Positions 8,996 through 17,660 of a stretch of 64,000 nt of DNA are shown in pieces. This stretch comes from Azoarcus sp. DD4. Lineage in GTDB: Bacteria > Pseudomonadota > Gammaproteobacteria > Burkholderiales > Rhodocyclaceae. The notes beneath the pieces are model-generated. The model was not told the DNA's origin and did no database searches. It saw nothing but the letters and a program-made list of their open reading frames with translations. The position numbers and the translations under genes are program-made. The stretch lies in contig NZ_CP022958.1 of the NCBI RefSeq assembly GCF_006496635.1, positions 5,084,001 to 5,148,000 of the forward strand. Reading direction: 5' to 3'. Position 1 is the first letter of the stretch. Every line of letters starts with the position of its first letter.

Positions 8996-9107
8996 TTGAC
9001 GATGACCCCAGCCCGACATTTCGCTGGACTGCGCTGAAGCCCGATACAGCAGGTTTATCAATAACTTACGCGCGTCCATCATATGCCGGTGCTTTCCGAA
9101 ACCTGAC

Positions 9108-9144
9108 CCGGCTTCCGCTCTCGCGGCCCCTATGTGGCTCTTGG
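9108..9144 (+). repeat. ICE-end repeat, left copy (possible integrase arm site)
   Basis: The segment starting CCGGCTT and containing CCTATGTGGCTC (9129-9140) is matched imperfectly at the other end of the ICE (54495-54530), in the same orientation. The copies lie 113 bp and 109 bp inside their respective att cores. Binding of Int or an excision factor is inferred. Confidence 0.5.
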
Positions 9145-9170
9145 AAACCGGGTCTTTCCGAGGAGTCATC

Positions 9171-10370
9171 GTGGCCAAGATCAAGCTCACCAAGACCGCC
9201 GTGGAGACGGCGCAACCCCAGGCGCAGGACATCGAACTGCGGGACACCGTGGTGCCCGGCTTCCTGTGCAAGATTACCCCGGCGGGCCGCCGGGTATTCA
9301 TGCTCCAGTACCGCACGAACGCGGGCGAGCGTCGCAAACCTGCCTTGGGCCTGTTCGGGGAACTGACCGTCGAGCAGGCCCGCGTCATGGCGCAGGACTG
9401 GCTGGCTGAAGTTCGCCGGGGCGGCGATCCCGGCGGCGCCAAGGCCGAGGCGCGCAAGGCGCCCACGGTGGAGGCGCTGTGCCAGAAGTTCATGGAGGAC
9501 TACTCCAAGAAGCGCAACAAGCCCAGCACGCGGCGCGGCTACCAGGCCGTTATTGATCGCTGCATTGTTCCGCTGCTCGGGCGCAAGAAGGTGCAGGACG
9601 TGAAGCGGCCTGACGTTGCCGGGCTGATGGAGAAGTTGGCCTACAAACCCGCCGAGGCGAACAACACATTCGGCGTGCTGCGCAAGATGTTCAACCTGGC
9701 CGAGGTGTGGGGCTACCGCCCCGACGGCACGAACCCGTGCCGCCACGTTCCGATGTTCCCGCCCGGCAAGGAAACCCGGCTCATCGTGGACGACGAACTG
9801 GCGCTGATCTTCCGCCATCTGGAGAAATTGGAGGCGGAAGGACTGGAGAACTACGTCATTCCGCTGGCGATTCGCCTGCAATTCGAGTTCGCGGGCCGCC
9901 GCTCCGAAATCTGCACCCTCGAATGGAAGTGGGTTGATTTGGAGAACCGGCGCGTGGTGTGGCCGGACAGCAAGACCGGTGGCCTCTCCAAGCCCATGAG
10001 CGCGGAAGCCTATCGGCTGCTTGCGACGGCACCACGCCGGGAAGGCTGCCCTTACGTCCTGCCGTCGCCCAACGACCCGGACAAGCATTTGACCTTTGGC
10101 GAGCACTACGGTGGCTGGTGCCGGGTGCTCAAGGCCACGGGCGTGGCTCATGTCGGCACACACGGTATCCGCCACCGATCGACGACCGACATTGCCAATT
10201 CGGGCGTGCCGACCAAGGTGGGCATGAAGCTGACAGGCCACAAGACCGTGGCGATGTTCATGCACTATGTCCACACCGAGGACAAGCCAGTGCGCGATGC
10301 GGCCGAGCTGGTGGCCAGCCGGCGGCAGGCCATCACGGGTGCGCGCCAGCCTGCGGAGGCGACAGCATGA
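9171..10370 (+). CDS. int: Site-specific tyrosine recombinase, ICE integrase
   Basis: A 399-residue integrase that catalyses insertion and excision of the ICE. I chose the GTG at 9171, preceded by AGGAG at 9161-9165 with good spacing; its product opens VAKIKLTKTAV. The N-terminal DUF4102-like arm-binding domain (to about residue 90) precedes a core-binding SAM-like domain. The catalytic set is visible: R243 (FAGRRSEI), H331 and R334 (HGIRHR), H357 (LTGHK) and Y366 (FMHYVH). Its stop overlaps the next gene (ATGA at 10367). Confidence 0.93.
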   Translation: MAKIKLTKTAVETAQPQAQDIELRDTVVPGFLCKITPAGRRVFMLQYRTNAGERRKPALGLFGELTVEQARVMAQDWLAEVRRGGDPGGAKAEARKAPTVEALCQKFMEDYSKKRNKPSTRRGYQAVIDRCIVPLLGRKKVQDVKRPDVAGLMEKLAYKPAEANNTFGVLRKMFNLAEVWGYRPDGTNPCRHVPMFPPGKETRLIVDDELALIFRHLEKLEAEGLENYVIPLAIRLQFEFAGRRSEICTLEWKWVDLENRRVVWPDSKTGGLSKPMSAEAYRLLATAPRREGCPYVLPSPNDPDKHLTFGEHYGGWCRVLKATGVAHVGTHGIRHRSTTDIANSGVPTKVGMKLTGHKTVAMFMHYVHTEDKPVRDAAELVASRRQAITGARQPAEATA

Positions 10371-11530
10371 ACAGCACAAAATCGCCCGCAGTGGCGGCCA
10401 AGGCTGCCGCCTTGCCTGCCGGCTACGCCGGCATCCACGGCGGCATCGTAGAACTGCTTGACGCTGCACGCCGTGCAACAGCGCGCAGCGTCAATGCGCT
10501 GATGACGGCCAGCTATTGGGAAATCGGCCGCCGCATCGTGGAGGCCGAGCAGCAGGGCAAGCGCCGCGCAGGGTACGGCGAGCAGTTGATCGAACGGCTG
10601 TCTGCCGACTTGACTGCGCAGTTCGGGCGTGGGTTCAGCCGCCCGAACTTGCAGCAGATGCGGTCGTTCTTCCTGACCCGGCCAATTCGCCAGACAGTGT
10701 CTAGCGAATCTTCTCTAGCGCCGTCGCAAGGGCATTTCCTGCTGGCGCAGGGCCGCCCTGGGCGGCTGGACGAACTGGCCCATGTCTTCCCCTTGCCGTG
10801 GTCGGCCTATGTGCGGCTGCTGATGGTCAAGGACGACCACGCGCGCCAGTTCTACGAAGCCGAAGCCCTGCGCGGCGGCTGGAGCGTGCGCCAGCTCGAC
10901 CGGCAGATCGGCAGCCAGTTCTACGAGCGCACGGCGCTGTCGAAGAACAAGGCGGCGATGCTGGTCAAGAGCGCCGTGCCGAAGCCGGATGATGCCGTGA
11001 CGGTCGATGATGCGATCAAAGACCCGCTCGTGCTGGAGTTCCTTGATCTCAAGGACGAGTATTCGGAATCCGATCTCGAACAAGCCTTGATTCGACGGCT
11101 GGAAGATTTCCTGCTGGAGTTGGGCGACGGCTTCACCTTCGTCGGGCGGCAGCGCCGCTTGCGCATCGACCAGACGTGGTATCGCGTCGATCTGCTGTTT
11201 TTCCATCGGCGCTTGCGCTGCCTGGTCATCATCGACTTGAAGCTCGGTGCTTTGACCCATGCTGATGTGGGCCAGATGCACTTGTATTGCAACTATGCGA
11301 AGGAACACTGGACGTTCCCCGAGGAAAATCCGCCCGTGGGCCTGATTCTCTGCGCCGACAAGGGGCACGCCTTGGCGCGGTACGCGCTGGAAGGCTTGCC
11401 CAACAAGGTGATGGCGGCGAACTACAAGATGGTGCTGCCGGATGCCGAGGTGCTGCAAAAGGAACTGGAGAACACGCGGCGGCTGATCGAATCTCGCGTG
11501 ACGGTGCCTCCCAAGAAGCGCAAGCAATAA
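10367..11530 (+). CDS. DUF1016 (YhcG) family PD-(D/E)XK nuclease-like protein
   Basis: A 387-residue protein with the N-terminal DUF1016 helical region (SVNALMTASYWEIGRRIVE, then RRAGYGEQLIERLS). A C-terminal nuclease fold holds the candidate catalytic stretch YRVDLLFFHRRLRCLVIIDL followed by K, a D...D-x-K arrangement. DUF1016 proteins are widespread on mobile elements. Roles in DNA processing or phage defence have been suggested for the family, but the function here is not shown. The ATGA overlap with int means the two are co-translated, which would tie expression to ICE integration state. The PIR...SLAP part at residues 105-117 is a linker between domains. Confidence 0.75.
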   Translation: MNSTKSPAVAAKAAALPAGYAGIHGGIVELLDAARRATARSVNALMTASYWEIGRRIVEAEQQGKRRAGYGEQLIERLSADLTAQFGRGFSRPNLQQMRSFFLTRPIRQTVSSESSLAPSQGHFLLAQGRPGRLDELAHVFPLPWSAYVRLLMVKDDHARQFYEAEALRGGWSVRQLDRQIGSQFYERTALSKNKAAMLVKSAVPKPDDAVTVDDAIKDPLVLEFLDLKDEYSESDLEQALIRRLEDFLLELGDGFTFVGRQRRLRIDQTWYRVDLLFFHRRLRCLVIIDLKLGALTHADVGQMHLYCNYAKEHWTFPEENPPVGLILCADKGHALARYALEGLPNKVMAANYKMVLPDAEVLQKELENTRRLIESRVTVPPKKRKQ

Positions 11531-11850
11531 CCGGGCGTCCCGGCGTGCCGCCGTCGGGCTCGCGGGCTGCGCCCCGCGCTTCGTGCCGAATCGCGGCCAT
11601 CCGGCTTTGATCCCTGACGCCTCCGGCCCTCTCGGGCCTGCGCGCTCCGCTTGCCGAAAGCCGGGTGCGTGGGTGGTTTGAGGGAGCGGTCTTGCTGTGT
11701 CCCTTCACCGTATCACGGCGTTCTCGCCGTCAATGACTGCGCGTGCAGGCACGCTTGCGGCCTGGCGGCCGTCTTCGATCTTTGACTGCTTGCGCTGCGC
11801 CGTGAGGGCGACGGTTCCGGGCAATTCCGCCCGTGCAACCGGAGACCGTC
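11531..11850. other. Intergenic GC-rich stretch with a diverged copy of the ICE repeat
   Basis: No gene is supported here. Bases about 11548-11655 (GGGCTGCGCCCCG, then TTGATCCCTGACGCCTCC, then CCTGCGCGCTCCGCTTGCC) follow the same order of modules as the repeats at 16911-17110 and 18141-18345, but are more diverged. The remainder up to the SD of the next gene shows nothing recognisable. Confidence 0.4.
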
Positions 11851-12243
11851 ATGAACGACAAATCACACGTTTCACTCGAACAGCATGTTTGCCTCGTTTG
11901 CGGCACGGCGTTCGATACCGGCGCCATCCTGCTGGACAAGCGCCTGCGCGCGAGCATGGAGCGCCATACGGCGACCGGCTGGGGCCTGTGCCCCAAGCAT
12001 CAGAAGCTGGCCGACGATGGCTTTGTGGCGCTGGTCGAATGCGATCCGCAGCGCAGCGGTTCGCAGGCCGGCGGGCGCATGAAGCCCGAGCAGGCGTATC
12101 GGACGGGCCGACTGGCCCATCTGCGGCGCACGGTGTTCGCGCGGATGTTCAACGTACCGATCGCGGACGAGCAGGCTTGCGTGTTCGTTGAGCCTGGCGT
12201 GATCGAGCAGTTGCAGTCGATGACGGCGCCGGCGGCGAGCTGA
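11851..12243 (+). CDS. Conserved ICE protein with possible zinc-binding cysteines, function unknown
   Basis: A 130-residue protein starting at ATG 11851 after a GGAGA Shine-Dalgarno. It opens MNDKSHVSLEQHVCLVCGTA, giving a CxxC pair; a later CPKH and a VECDP segment could complete a zinc site. The tail is hydrophilic with no membrane segment. It is a typical member of the Tn4371 maintenance block, but I do not recognise a named family. The upstream in-frame GTG-to-ATG extension (11833) lacks a ribosome binding site. Confidence 0.6.
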   Translation: MNDKSHVSLEQHVCLVCGTAFDTGAILLDKRLRASMERHTATGWGLCPKHQKLADDGFVALVECDPQRSGSQAGGRMKPEQAYRTGRLAHLRRTVFARMFNVPIADEQACVFVEPGVIEQLQSMTAPAAS

Positions 12244-12299
12244 TCGCGCCGCGCTGCCTTCGGTGCGTCGTTCCTTCGGGAGCGGCGCACCTTTCTTCT

Positions 12300-12440
12300 T
12301 GCTGCGCCCGGTGCCGATACCTTCGCGCCTGCGGCGCTGCGCGCTGCGCTTGCACTCCAGGGGAAAGCCCTGCGGGCTATCCCCGCCGCGCAGGCTTGGC
12401 GCCCCTCGAAGACCGCCGACCCGGCTGCGCCGGATCGGCC
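12300..12440 (+). repeat. Dispersed ICE intergenic repeat, copy A
   Basis: The modules TGCGCCCGGTGCCGA, CTTCGCGCCTGCGGCGCTGC, ATCCCCGCCGCGC, GCTTGGCGCCCCTC and CCGGATCGGCC occur in the same order in copies B (16911-17110) and C (18141-18345). A 33-base run (12321-12353) is identical to copy B. It lies in a 775-bp gene-free interval. A shorter relative lies at about 12570-12690. Confidence 0.7.
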
Positions 12441-13018
12441 AGACCGCATTCGCAGCAGATCCACGATGCCTTGCGTGTGCTCGTCCTGATTCTGTTGTTT
12501 CTTCGGCTTTGAAGGCTGGGCGTCCCCGGCCACCTGGGAGAAGGCCGGGCGCGCTGTCGTGCTTCGCATCGAACCCCCTGCGGGGTTTCGCCCCTGTCGG
12601 GCTTCCATCGTTCCCTCGCTCCGCTCGGCTGACGCCTCCGGCCCGGCTTCCAGCTTCGGGCCTGCGCGCTTCGCTTGCGTGCGGTCGGCACACAGGGATG
12701 GCCGTTGCCATGTCCAGCCGTCTTCCCTGACTTCATCACCTTGTCCGCGACTGTAGCCCGCGGCCTGGTGCCGTCAAGGCGCGCAGGGCCGTGTCCTCGG
12801 CTGCGCCTGCGGGCCGCACCAACCCTGCGCTGGTTTCCTTGACGGCCCCCGTCCACGGGCTCCCTTCCGTCGCGGGCGATGAACTCAGGAAAGACGGTGG
12901 CAACAGGGCCAACCGGGTTCCTCGTGCCGACCGCACCGAACAGCCGAAAGGCTGGGCTCCGAATCTAGGAATCCGGTGTGCGGTTTTCTTCAACGGCCTT
13001 TTTGTTCAGGAGAAAGAC
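12441..13018. other. Gene-free interval before the DUF932 gene
   Basis: No ORF here looks like a real protein; open frames on both strands are by-products of GC-rich sequence. Bases 12570-12690 hold a partial relative of the ICE repeat (CTGACGCCTCCGGCC, then GGGCCTGCGCGCTTCGCTTG). The last 100 bases contain the leader and Shine-Dalgarno (AGGAG, 13008-13012) of the next gene. Confidence 0.4.
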
Positions 13019-13849
13019 ATGCAACTCGCATCCCGTTTCGCTTCCCGTTCCCCTTCGCTGCGCAGCGACTGCCCGCTGTCCGATGACCAGATTCGCAGGG
13101 TAGCCCCGTCCATCTTCGCGGATGCCCCGCACCAAAGCCGCTCCGAGCGGTACGCCTATATCCCCACGGCGGCAGTTCTGACCGAGCTTCGCAAGGAGGG
13201 GTTTCAACCCTTCATGGTGACGCAGACCCGCGTGCGCGATGAAGGCAAGCGCGAGCACACCAAGCACATGCTGCGCCTGCGCCATGCCAGCCAGATCAAC
13301 GGCGCGGAGGCTAACGAAATCGTGCTGCTGAACTCCCATGATGGCACCAGCAGCTATCAGATGCTGGCCGGAATGTTCCGGTTCGTGTGCAGCAATGGCC
13401 TTGTGTGCGGCGACACCGTGGCGGACGTGCGCGTACCCCATAAGGGCGACGTGGCCGGTTCCGTCATCGAAGGCGCTTTCGAGGTGTTGAGCGGCTTCGA
13501 GCGGGTGAAGGAATCCCGCGATGCCATGCGCGCTATCACGCTGGATGAAGGCGAAGCCGAAGTGTTCGCCCGTTCCGCGCTGGCCCTCAAGTACGACCCC
13601 ACGGACAACAAGCCCGCGCCCATCACGGAGTCGCAAATCCTGATGCCGCGCCGGTTTGATGACCGACGCCCCGACCTGTGGAGCGTGTTCAACCGCACGC
13701 AGGAGAACTTGACCAAGGGCGGATTGCATGGCCGCAGCGCCAACGGACGCCGCCAGCAGACCCGACCCGTGCAGGGCATTGATTCCGATGTGCGCCTGAA
13801 TCGCGCCCTCTGGATGTTGGCCGATGGCCTGCGCCAGTTGAAAGCCTGA
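13019..13849 (+). CDS. DUF932 family protein (plasmid/ICE-encoded)
   Basis: A 276-residue cytoplasmic protein starting at ATG 13019 with AGGAG 6 bases upstream. The DUF932 core is recognisable in IPTAAVLTELRKEGFQPFMV, the RLRHASQ segment and FRFVCSNGLVCGDTV. The family is carried by many plasmids, phages and ICEs of the Tn4371 type. Its biochemical role is not established. It lies 66 bp upstream of the ParB-like gene in the maintenance block and is probably co-transcribed with it. Confidence 0.85.
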   Translation: MQLASRFASRSPSLRSDCPLSDDQIRRVAPSIFADAPHQSRSERYAYIPTAAVLTELRKEGFQPFMVTQTRVRDEGKREHTKHMLRLRHASQINGAEANEIVLLNSHDGTSSYQMLAGMFRFVCSNGLVCGDTVADVRVPHKGDVAGSVIEGAFEVLSGFERVKESRDAMRAITLDEGEAEVFARSALALKYDPTDNKPAPITESQILMPRRFDDRRPDLWSVFNRTQENLTKGGLHGRSANGRRQQTRPVQGIDSDVRLNRALWMLADGLRQLKA

Positions 13850-13915
13850 ACCGTTCCCCCGCCGGAGGGGCGGCTTCCCCTCCATTCCCTTGTTTCACTC
13901 GATTGGAGAGTCACC

Positions 13916-16006
13916 ATGAACGCCATCACCCAAACCGAAGCCCGCGCCGTCAATACCGCCGCAGCTATTCCGCTGGAAGCTGCCGACCCGACCAAGAACC
14001 TGATTCTGGTTCCGCTGTCGCGGCTGGTGCTGCGCCCCGCTGGCCGCAACGTGCGCAAGACCCCGCGCATGTCCATTCCCGAACTGGCCGCATCCATCCA
14101 GCGTGTGGGTCTGCTGCAAAACCTGATCGTGATCGCATCCGCCGATGGCGAGCATTACGAAGTTGTGGCCGGTGGCCGTCGCCTCGCCGCGTTGAAGCTG
14201 CTGGCGAAGAAACACCGCATCGCCAAGGATTGGGAGGTGCCTTGCCTGCTGGTGGCCGATGGCACGGCCCGCACGGCCAGCCTCACCGAGAACGTGCAGC
14301 GCGAAGCCATGCACCCGGCAGACCAGTTTGAAGCCTTCGCGGCGCTGGTGGCCGAAGGCCGACCCATCGAGGACATTGCGGCGGATTTCTCCGTTACGCC
14401 GCTGGTGGTGCAGCGCCGTTTGAAGCTGGCGAATGTCTCGCCGCGCCTGATGGCCGACTACCGGGCCGATGCCGTCACGCTCGATCAGTTGATGGCCCTT
14501 GCCATCACCGATGACCACGCCGCGCAGGAAGCCGCGTTCTACGATGCACCGCAGTGGCAGCGCCACCCATCCCACTTGCGCGAACGCCTGACCGAAAGGG
14601 AAATCGACGCCTGCCGGCATCCGCTGGTGCGCTTTGTCGGGCTGGACAGCTACGAGGCCGCAGGCGGTGGCGTGCGCCGTGACCTGTTCGCGGAAGATGA
14701 TGCGGGTGTGTATCTGACCGATGCCGCGCTGCTGGAACGGCTGGCGCAAGACAAGCTGGCGGGCATCGCCGCCACTGTCCGCGCCGAGGGTTGGGCCTGG
14801 GTGGATGCCACGCCGGGCGTGACCCATGCCGACCTGCACGCTTTCCAGCGTGCGCCGAGAGAGCGGCGCGAGCCGAACAAGCGCGAAGCCGCACGCATCG
14901 AGAAGCTGCAAGCCCGGATGCACCAACTGGCCGAAGCCGTGGATGCCGCGCTGGACGCCGACGACGAGGACAAGGCCGACGCCGACGCCTTGCAGGAGGA
15001 AGGCGAAGCCGTGGGCGAACAGTTGCAGGCGCTGGAAGATGGCTTGCAGGACTACGGCGCGAACGTGAAGGCCGCAGCCGGTGCCATCGTCACCATCGAC
15101 CGCAACGGCGAGGCCGTGATTCATCGCGGCCTGATGCGCGAGGCCGAAGCCAAGGCGCTGCGCACGCTGGAAAAGCTGCGCCAGGGTTTCAGCGACCCGG
15201 ACGCCGCGAACGATGACGAGGGCGAGGACGGAGACGACGACAGGCAGCCCAAGACCGCCGCCATGTCCGACCGGCTGGCGCAACGCTTGAGCGCCCACCG
15301 CACCGCCGCGCTGCAAATCGAAGTCGCACGGCATCCGCAAGCTGCGCTGGCAGCTGTGGTGCATGGCATGGTGCAGACCGCCTTGCAGGAAAGCCGCTAC
15401 GGCCGCAGCCGTGATTCTCTGCCGCTGGGCGTCGGCCTGAAAGTGCAAGACCGGCTGGAAGGCATGGCCCCGGACTGGCCGGGATCGCCTGCCGCCGTGG
15501 CGCTGCGCGAACTGCAACAGGTAGCGGGCGAAGCCTTGCCGGACGACAGCGCCGAATTGTTCGCCGTGCTGCTGACGAAGCCGCAAGACGAGCTGGTCAA
15601 GCTGCTGGCCGTGTGCGTGGCTTCCACGGTGGACGTGGTGACGCCTCGCGCCACGCCGCACCAGCCCGGCGAAGAACTGGCGCAGGCCGTGGGCCTCGAC
15701 ATGGCCGCATGGTGGCAGCCGACCGCCGAAGGCTACTTCAAGCATGTTTCCAAGGCCGTGATTCTGGAGGCCGTGGGCGAGTTCGCGCCGGAATCCGTCA
15801 CCCGGCTGGGTAAGCTCAAGAAGGCCGACATTGCCAGCGAAGCCGAGCGGCTGGCCGATGGCACGGGCTGGATGCCTGCCATCTTCAAGGCCGCAGGCCC
15901 GCAGCAGGCAGTGCAGGAAAGCGCGCAGGAGGAAGGCCCGGAGCAGGACGCCCCGGAGGATGCCGAGGCAATGGCGGATGAAACCGCCGAGGCGCTGGCC
16001 GCTTGA
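13916..16006 (+). CDS. ParB/Spo0J-type nuclease/partition protein, ICE-borne
   Basis: A 696-residue protein far longer than ordinary ParB (about 300). The ParB N-domain lies at about residues 30-140: PLSRLVLRPAGRNVRKTP, the box-II-like sequence EVVAGGRRLAALKLL, and TENVQREAMHPADQFEAF. An HTH follows (IEDIAADFSVTPLVVQRRLK). A long C-terminal part has Asp/Glu-rich charged linkers (residues about 340-450) and a helical domain. The role is DNA binding for ICE maintenance or regulation. The dispersed GC-rich repeats cluster around this gene and are candidate binding sites. The short gene downstream and a hairpin close the unit. Confidence 0.85.
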   Translation: MNAITQTEARAVNTAAAIPLEAADPTKNLILVPLSRLVLRPAGRNVRKTPRMSIPELAASIQRVGLLQNLIVIASADGEHYEVVAGGRRLAALKLLAKKHRIAKDWEVPCLLVADGTARTASLTENVQREAMHPADQFEAFAALVAEGRPIEDIAADFSVTPLVVQRRLKLANVSPRLMADYRADAVTLDQLMALAITDDHAAQEAAFYDAPQWQRHPSHLRERLTEREIDACRHPLVRFVGLDSYEAAGGGVRRDLFAEDDAGVYLTDAALLERLAQDKLAGIAATVRAEGWAWVDATPGVTHADLHAFQRAPRERREPNKREAARIEKLQARMHQLAEAVDAALDADDEDKADADALQEEGEAVGEQLQALEDGLQDYGANVKAAAGAIVTIDRNGEAVIHRGLMREAEAKALRTLEKLRQGFSDPDAANDDEGEDGDDDRQPKTAAMSDRLAQRLSAHRTAALQIEVARHPQAALAAVVHGMVQTALQESRYGRSRDSLPLGVGLKVQDRLEGMAPDWPGSPAAVALRELQQVAGEALPDDSAELFAVLLTKPQDELVKLLAVCVASTVDVVTPRATPHQPGEELAQAVGLDMAAWWQPTAEGYFKHVSKAVILEAVGEFAPESVTRLGKLKKADIASEAERLADGTGWMPAIFKAAGPQQAVQESAQEEGPEQDAPEDAEAMADETAEALAA

Positions 16007-16020
16007 CCCGCGCCGAAGGC

Positions 16021-16048
16021 AAGCGCCCCGGCTTCGACCGGGGCGCTT
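16021..16048 (+). terminator. Perfect 11-bp hairpin after parB
   Basis: AAGCGCCCCGG-CTTCGA-CCGGGGCGCTT forms a perfect stem directly after the ParB stop and 6 bases before the Shine-Dalgarno of the next small gene. There is no T tract. It may attenuate transcription or protect an mRNA end rather than terminate fully. Confidence 0.5.
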
Positions 16049-16068
16049 CGCCGAAAGGAGAAGCCCCC

Positions 16069-16278
16069 ATGACCCGCATCACCAGCAGCCGCCAGCGCAT
16101 GGCGGCGATCTACGCCCCCGGCACAACACGCGCCCGCCGCTGGCACGGCGATGGCGACGTGCGCGGCTACCGCCCGCCCTCGGGCTGGTCGGCCCGCGCT
16201 GACCTCACCGACATTCATCCCATCACGGGTCGCGCCTTGGCTCGCGCCGTGTGGTGGATCATCGAGACGAAGGAATAA
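16069..16278 (+). CDS. Small conserved ICE protein, function unknown
   Basis: A 69-residue basic protein from ATG 16069, preceded by AAGGAG at 16055-16060. It opens MTRITSSRQRMAAIYAPGTT and has a motif RGYRPPSGWSARADLTDIHP. No membrane segment, cysteine pair or catalytic motif is visible. An upstream ATG at 16003 overlaps the ParB stop but would include the hairpin-encoded stretch and has no better ribosome site. I do not recognise a family. Confidence 0.6.
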   Translation: MTRITSSRQRMAAIYAPGTTRARRWHGDGDVRGYRPPSGWSARADLTDIHPITGRALARAVWWIIETKE

Positions 16279-16288
16279 CCATCGTCAG

Positions 16289-16323
16289 CACCGCGCCCAG
16301 GCCGTTCCGTCCTGGGCGCGGTG
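16289..16323 (+). terminator. Strong 13-bp hairpin after the small ICE gene
   Basis: CACCGCGCCCAGG-(9 nt)-CCTGGGCGCGGTG pairs perfectly. It begins 10 bases after the stop at 16278. No long T run follows (TTGAAG), but position and stability fit a transcription terminator of the DUF932-parB unit. Confidence 0.6.
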
Positions 16324-16464
16324 TTGAAGCCGAACAGCCGGAACATCACGCCGCCGCCCTCGCTCTGGCTCGGGCGGCGGCGTTGCAGGCATCGCGGTGG
16401 TGCGCGATGCCAGTATGTGCCGATCGGGTCAATCGGCTATTTCTGCTATGCCACACTTTCCGGC

Positions 16465-16857
16465 ATGAGTATCAGCACCACCATGAAGACTTGGGCCAAG
16501 CGCATCAAACGCGATGGCGTGACGCTGTGGTTTGCCGGCAAGCATCCCCGCACGCCTTGGTATGCCAAGGCGCTGGGGTTGTTCGTGGTGGCCTATGCCC
16601 TGAGTCCCATCGACCTAATTCCAGACTTCATCCCGGTGCTGGGCTATCTGGACGATGTGATTCTGTTGCCCGTGCTGATCTGGCTGACCGTGAAGCTGTT
16701 GCCGTCCGAGGTGCTGGCGGAGTGCCGTGTGCAGGCCGATGAATGGATGCGAACAGAAGGGGCCAAGCCAAGGAGCCGATTCGGGGCCGTGATGATCTTG
16801 ATGCTGTGGCTGGCGATGGGGGTGGCGTTGTGGCTCTGGCTCAAGCCGCATCTGTAG
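16465..16857 (+). CDS. DUF1232 (YkvA-like) small membrane protein
   Basis: A 130-residue protein from ATG 16465 (MSISTTMKTWAKRIKRD) or from the internal ATG at 16483. The DUF1232 signature is clear: the hydrophobic stretch ALGLFVVAYALSPIDLIPDF, then IPVLGYLDDVILLP. A second hydrophobic helix sits at the C-terminus (AVMILMLWLAMGVALWLWL). It is an inner-membrane protein of unknown role, and it is found as an accessory gene on ICEs. The longer upstream frame to 16321 has no ribosome site. Confidence 0.75.
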   Translation: MSISTTMKTWAKRIKRDGVTLWFAGKHPRTPWYAKALGLFVVAYALSPIDLIPDFIPVLGYLDDVILLPVLIWLTVKLLPSEVLAECRVQADEWMRTEGAKPRSRFGAVMILMLWLAMGVALWLWLKPHL

Positions 16858-17660
16858 GCTGTTCATGATGGCGTACTGAATGGGCTGGGCGTGTCGGCGC
16901 AATGCGCCGCCGGGCTTTCGGGCTGCGCCCCGTGCCGACTTCGCCGTCACGGCCATTCGGCGTCAATCCCTCACGCCTTCGCGCCTGCGGCGCTGCGCGC
17001 TGCGCTTGCCTCCAGGAGAAAGCCCAGCGGGCTATCCCCGCCGCGCGATGCTTGGCGCCCCTCAATGCTGCCGAACCGGCGAAGCCGGATCGGCTTGGCC
17101 AGCGCCCCGCCGCAGTGGACGGTACGTTGGCGAACACGCTGAGACTTGCTGCGGCAGGTTGTGCGAATGCGTGCCGTCCTCAACGCTGGCGGTTCGTGCC
17201 CATCACGTCATGAAGGACGGCTCACGGACATCCCGCCCGGCATCGCCATGGAACTTCCACGCCACGCCTCAAGACCAGCGCCGCAAAGTGCGGCAGGGGC
17301 GTTCTCGCCCGTCGTTGGGGTATTGACCTGGCCCGCGTCTGGGAGCGAGCCGGTGCAGCCTTCGTGCGGGAATGCCGAGCCGGCCCTGTCTCCTTTCGGT
17401 GCGGTTCGGCCCAAAGCGTCCTTGTGTTGTTGTGAATCCTGGCGGGGGCGCGGCTGCGCCTCGGGCTTCCTGGCTGCAACCGTCCAGCGAAAACAATTTC
17501 CCCTCTGCTGCGCAGATTCCTCGCGGGACAAATTCTTTTCGCCTCCCGGCTCTCCACTGCGTTGCGACCGCAAGCGGTGCAGCCCGCCCGTCCCCCGCCG
17601 GCCGGATCACAACAAGGACGCGATGGGCGCGAACCTTGTTCCACCAAAAGGAGATCCATC
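16858..17660. other. 800-bp gene-free interval holding ICE repeat copy B
   Basis: Bases 16911-17110 are repeat copy B (see that entry). From 17111 to 17660 I see no convincing gene: the open frames differ in composition from neighbours and lack ribosome sites. The interval ends with the leader and AAGGAG of the DUF736 gene. Its length and conservation of order in the ICE suggest regulatory or structural DNA, which I cannot define further. Confidence 0.4.
16911..17110 (+). repeat. Dispersed ICE intergenic repeat, copy B
   Basis: About 200 bp sharing ordered modules with copies A and C: GGGCTGCGCCCCGTGCCGAC, CGCCGTCACGGCCATTCGGC, CTTCGCGCCTGCGGCGCTGC, ATCCCCGCCGCGC, GCTTGGCGCCCCTC and GCCGAACCGGC. 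All copies are in the same orientation and in non-coding DNA. Confidence 0.75.

Noticed and set aside
12263..12856. Open frames on both strands in the 12.2-12.9 kb interval
   Set aside because: Composition is Arg/Ala/Pro-rich, there are no ribosome sites, and the interval contains copies of the non-coding ICE repeat.
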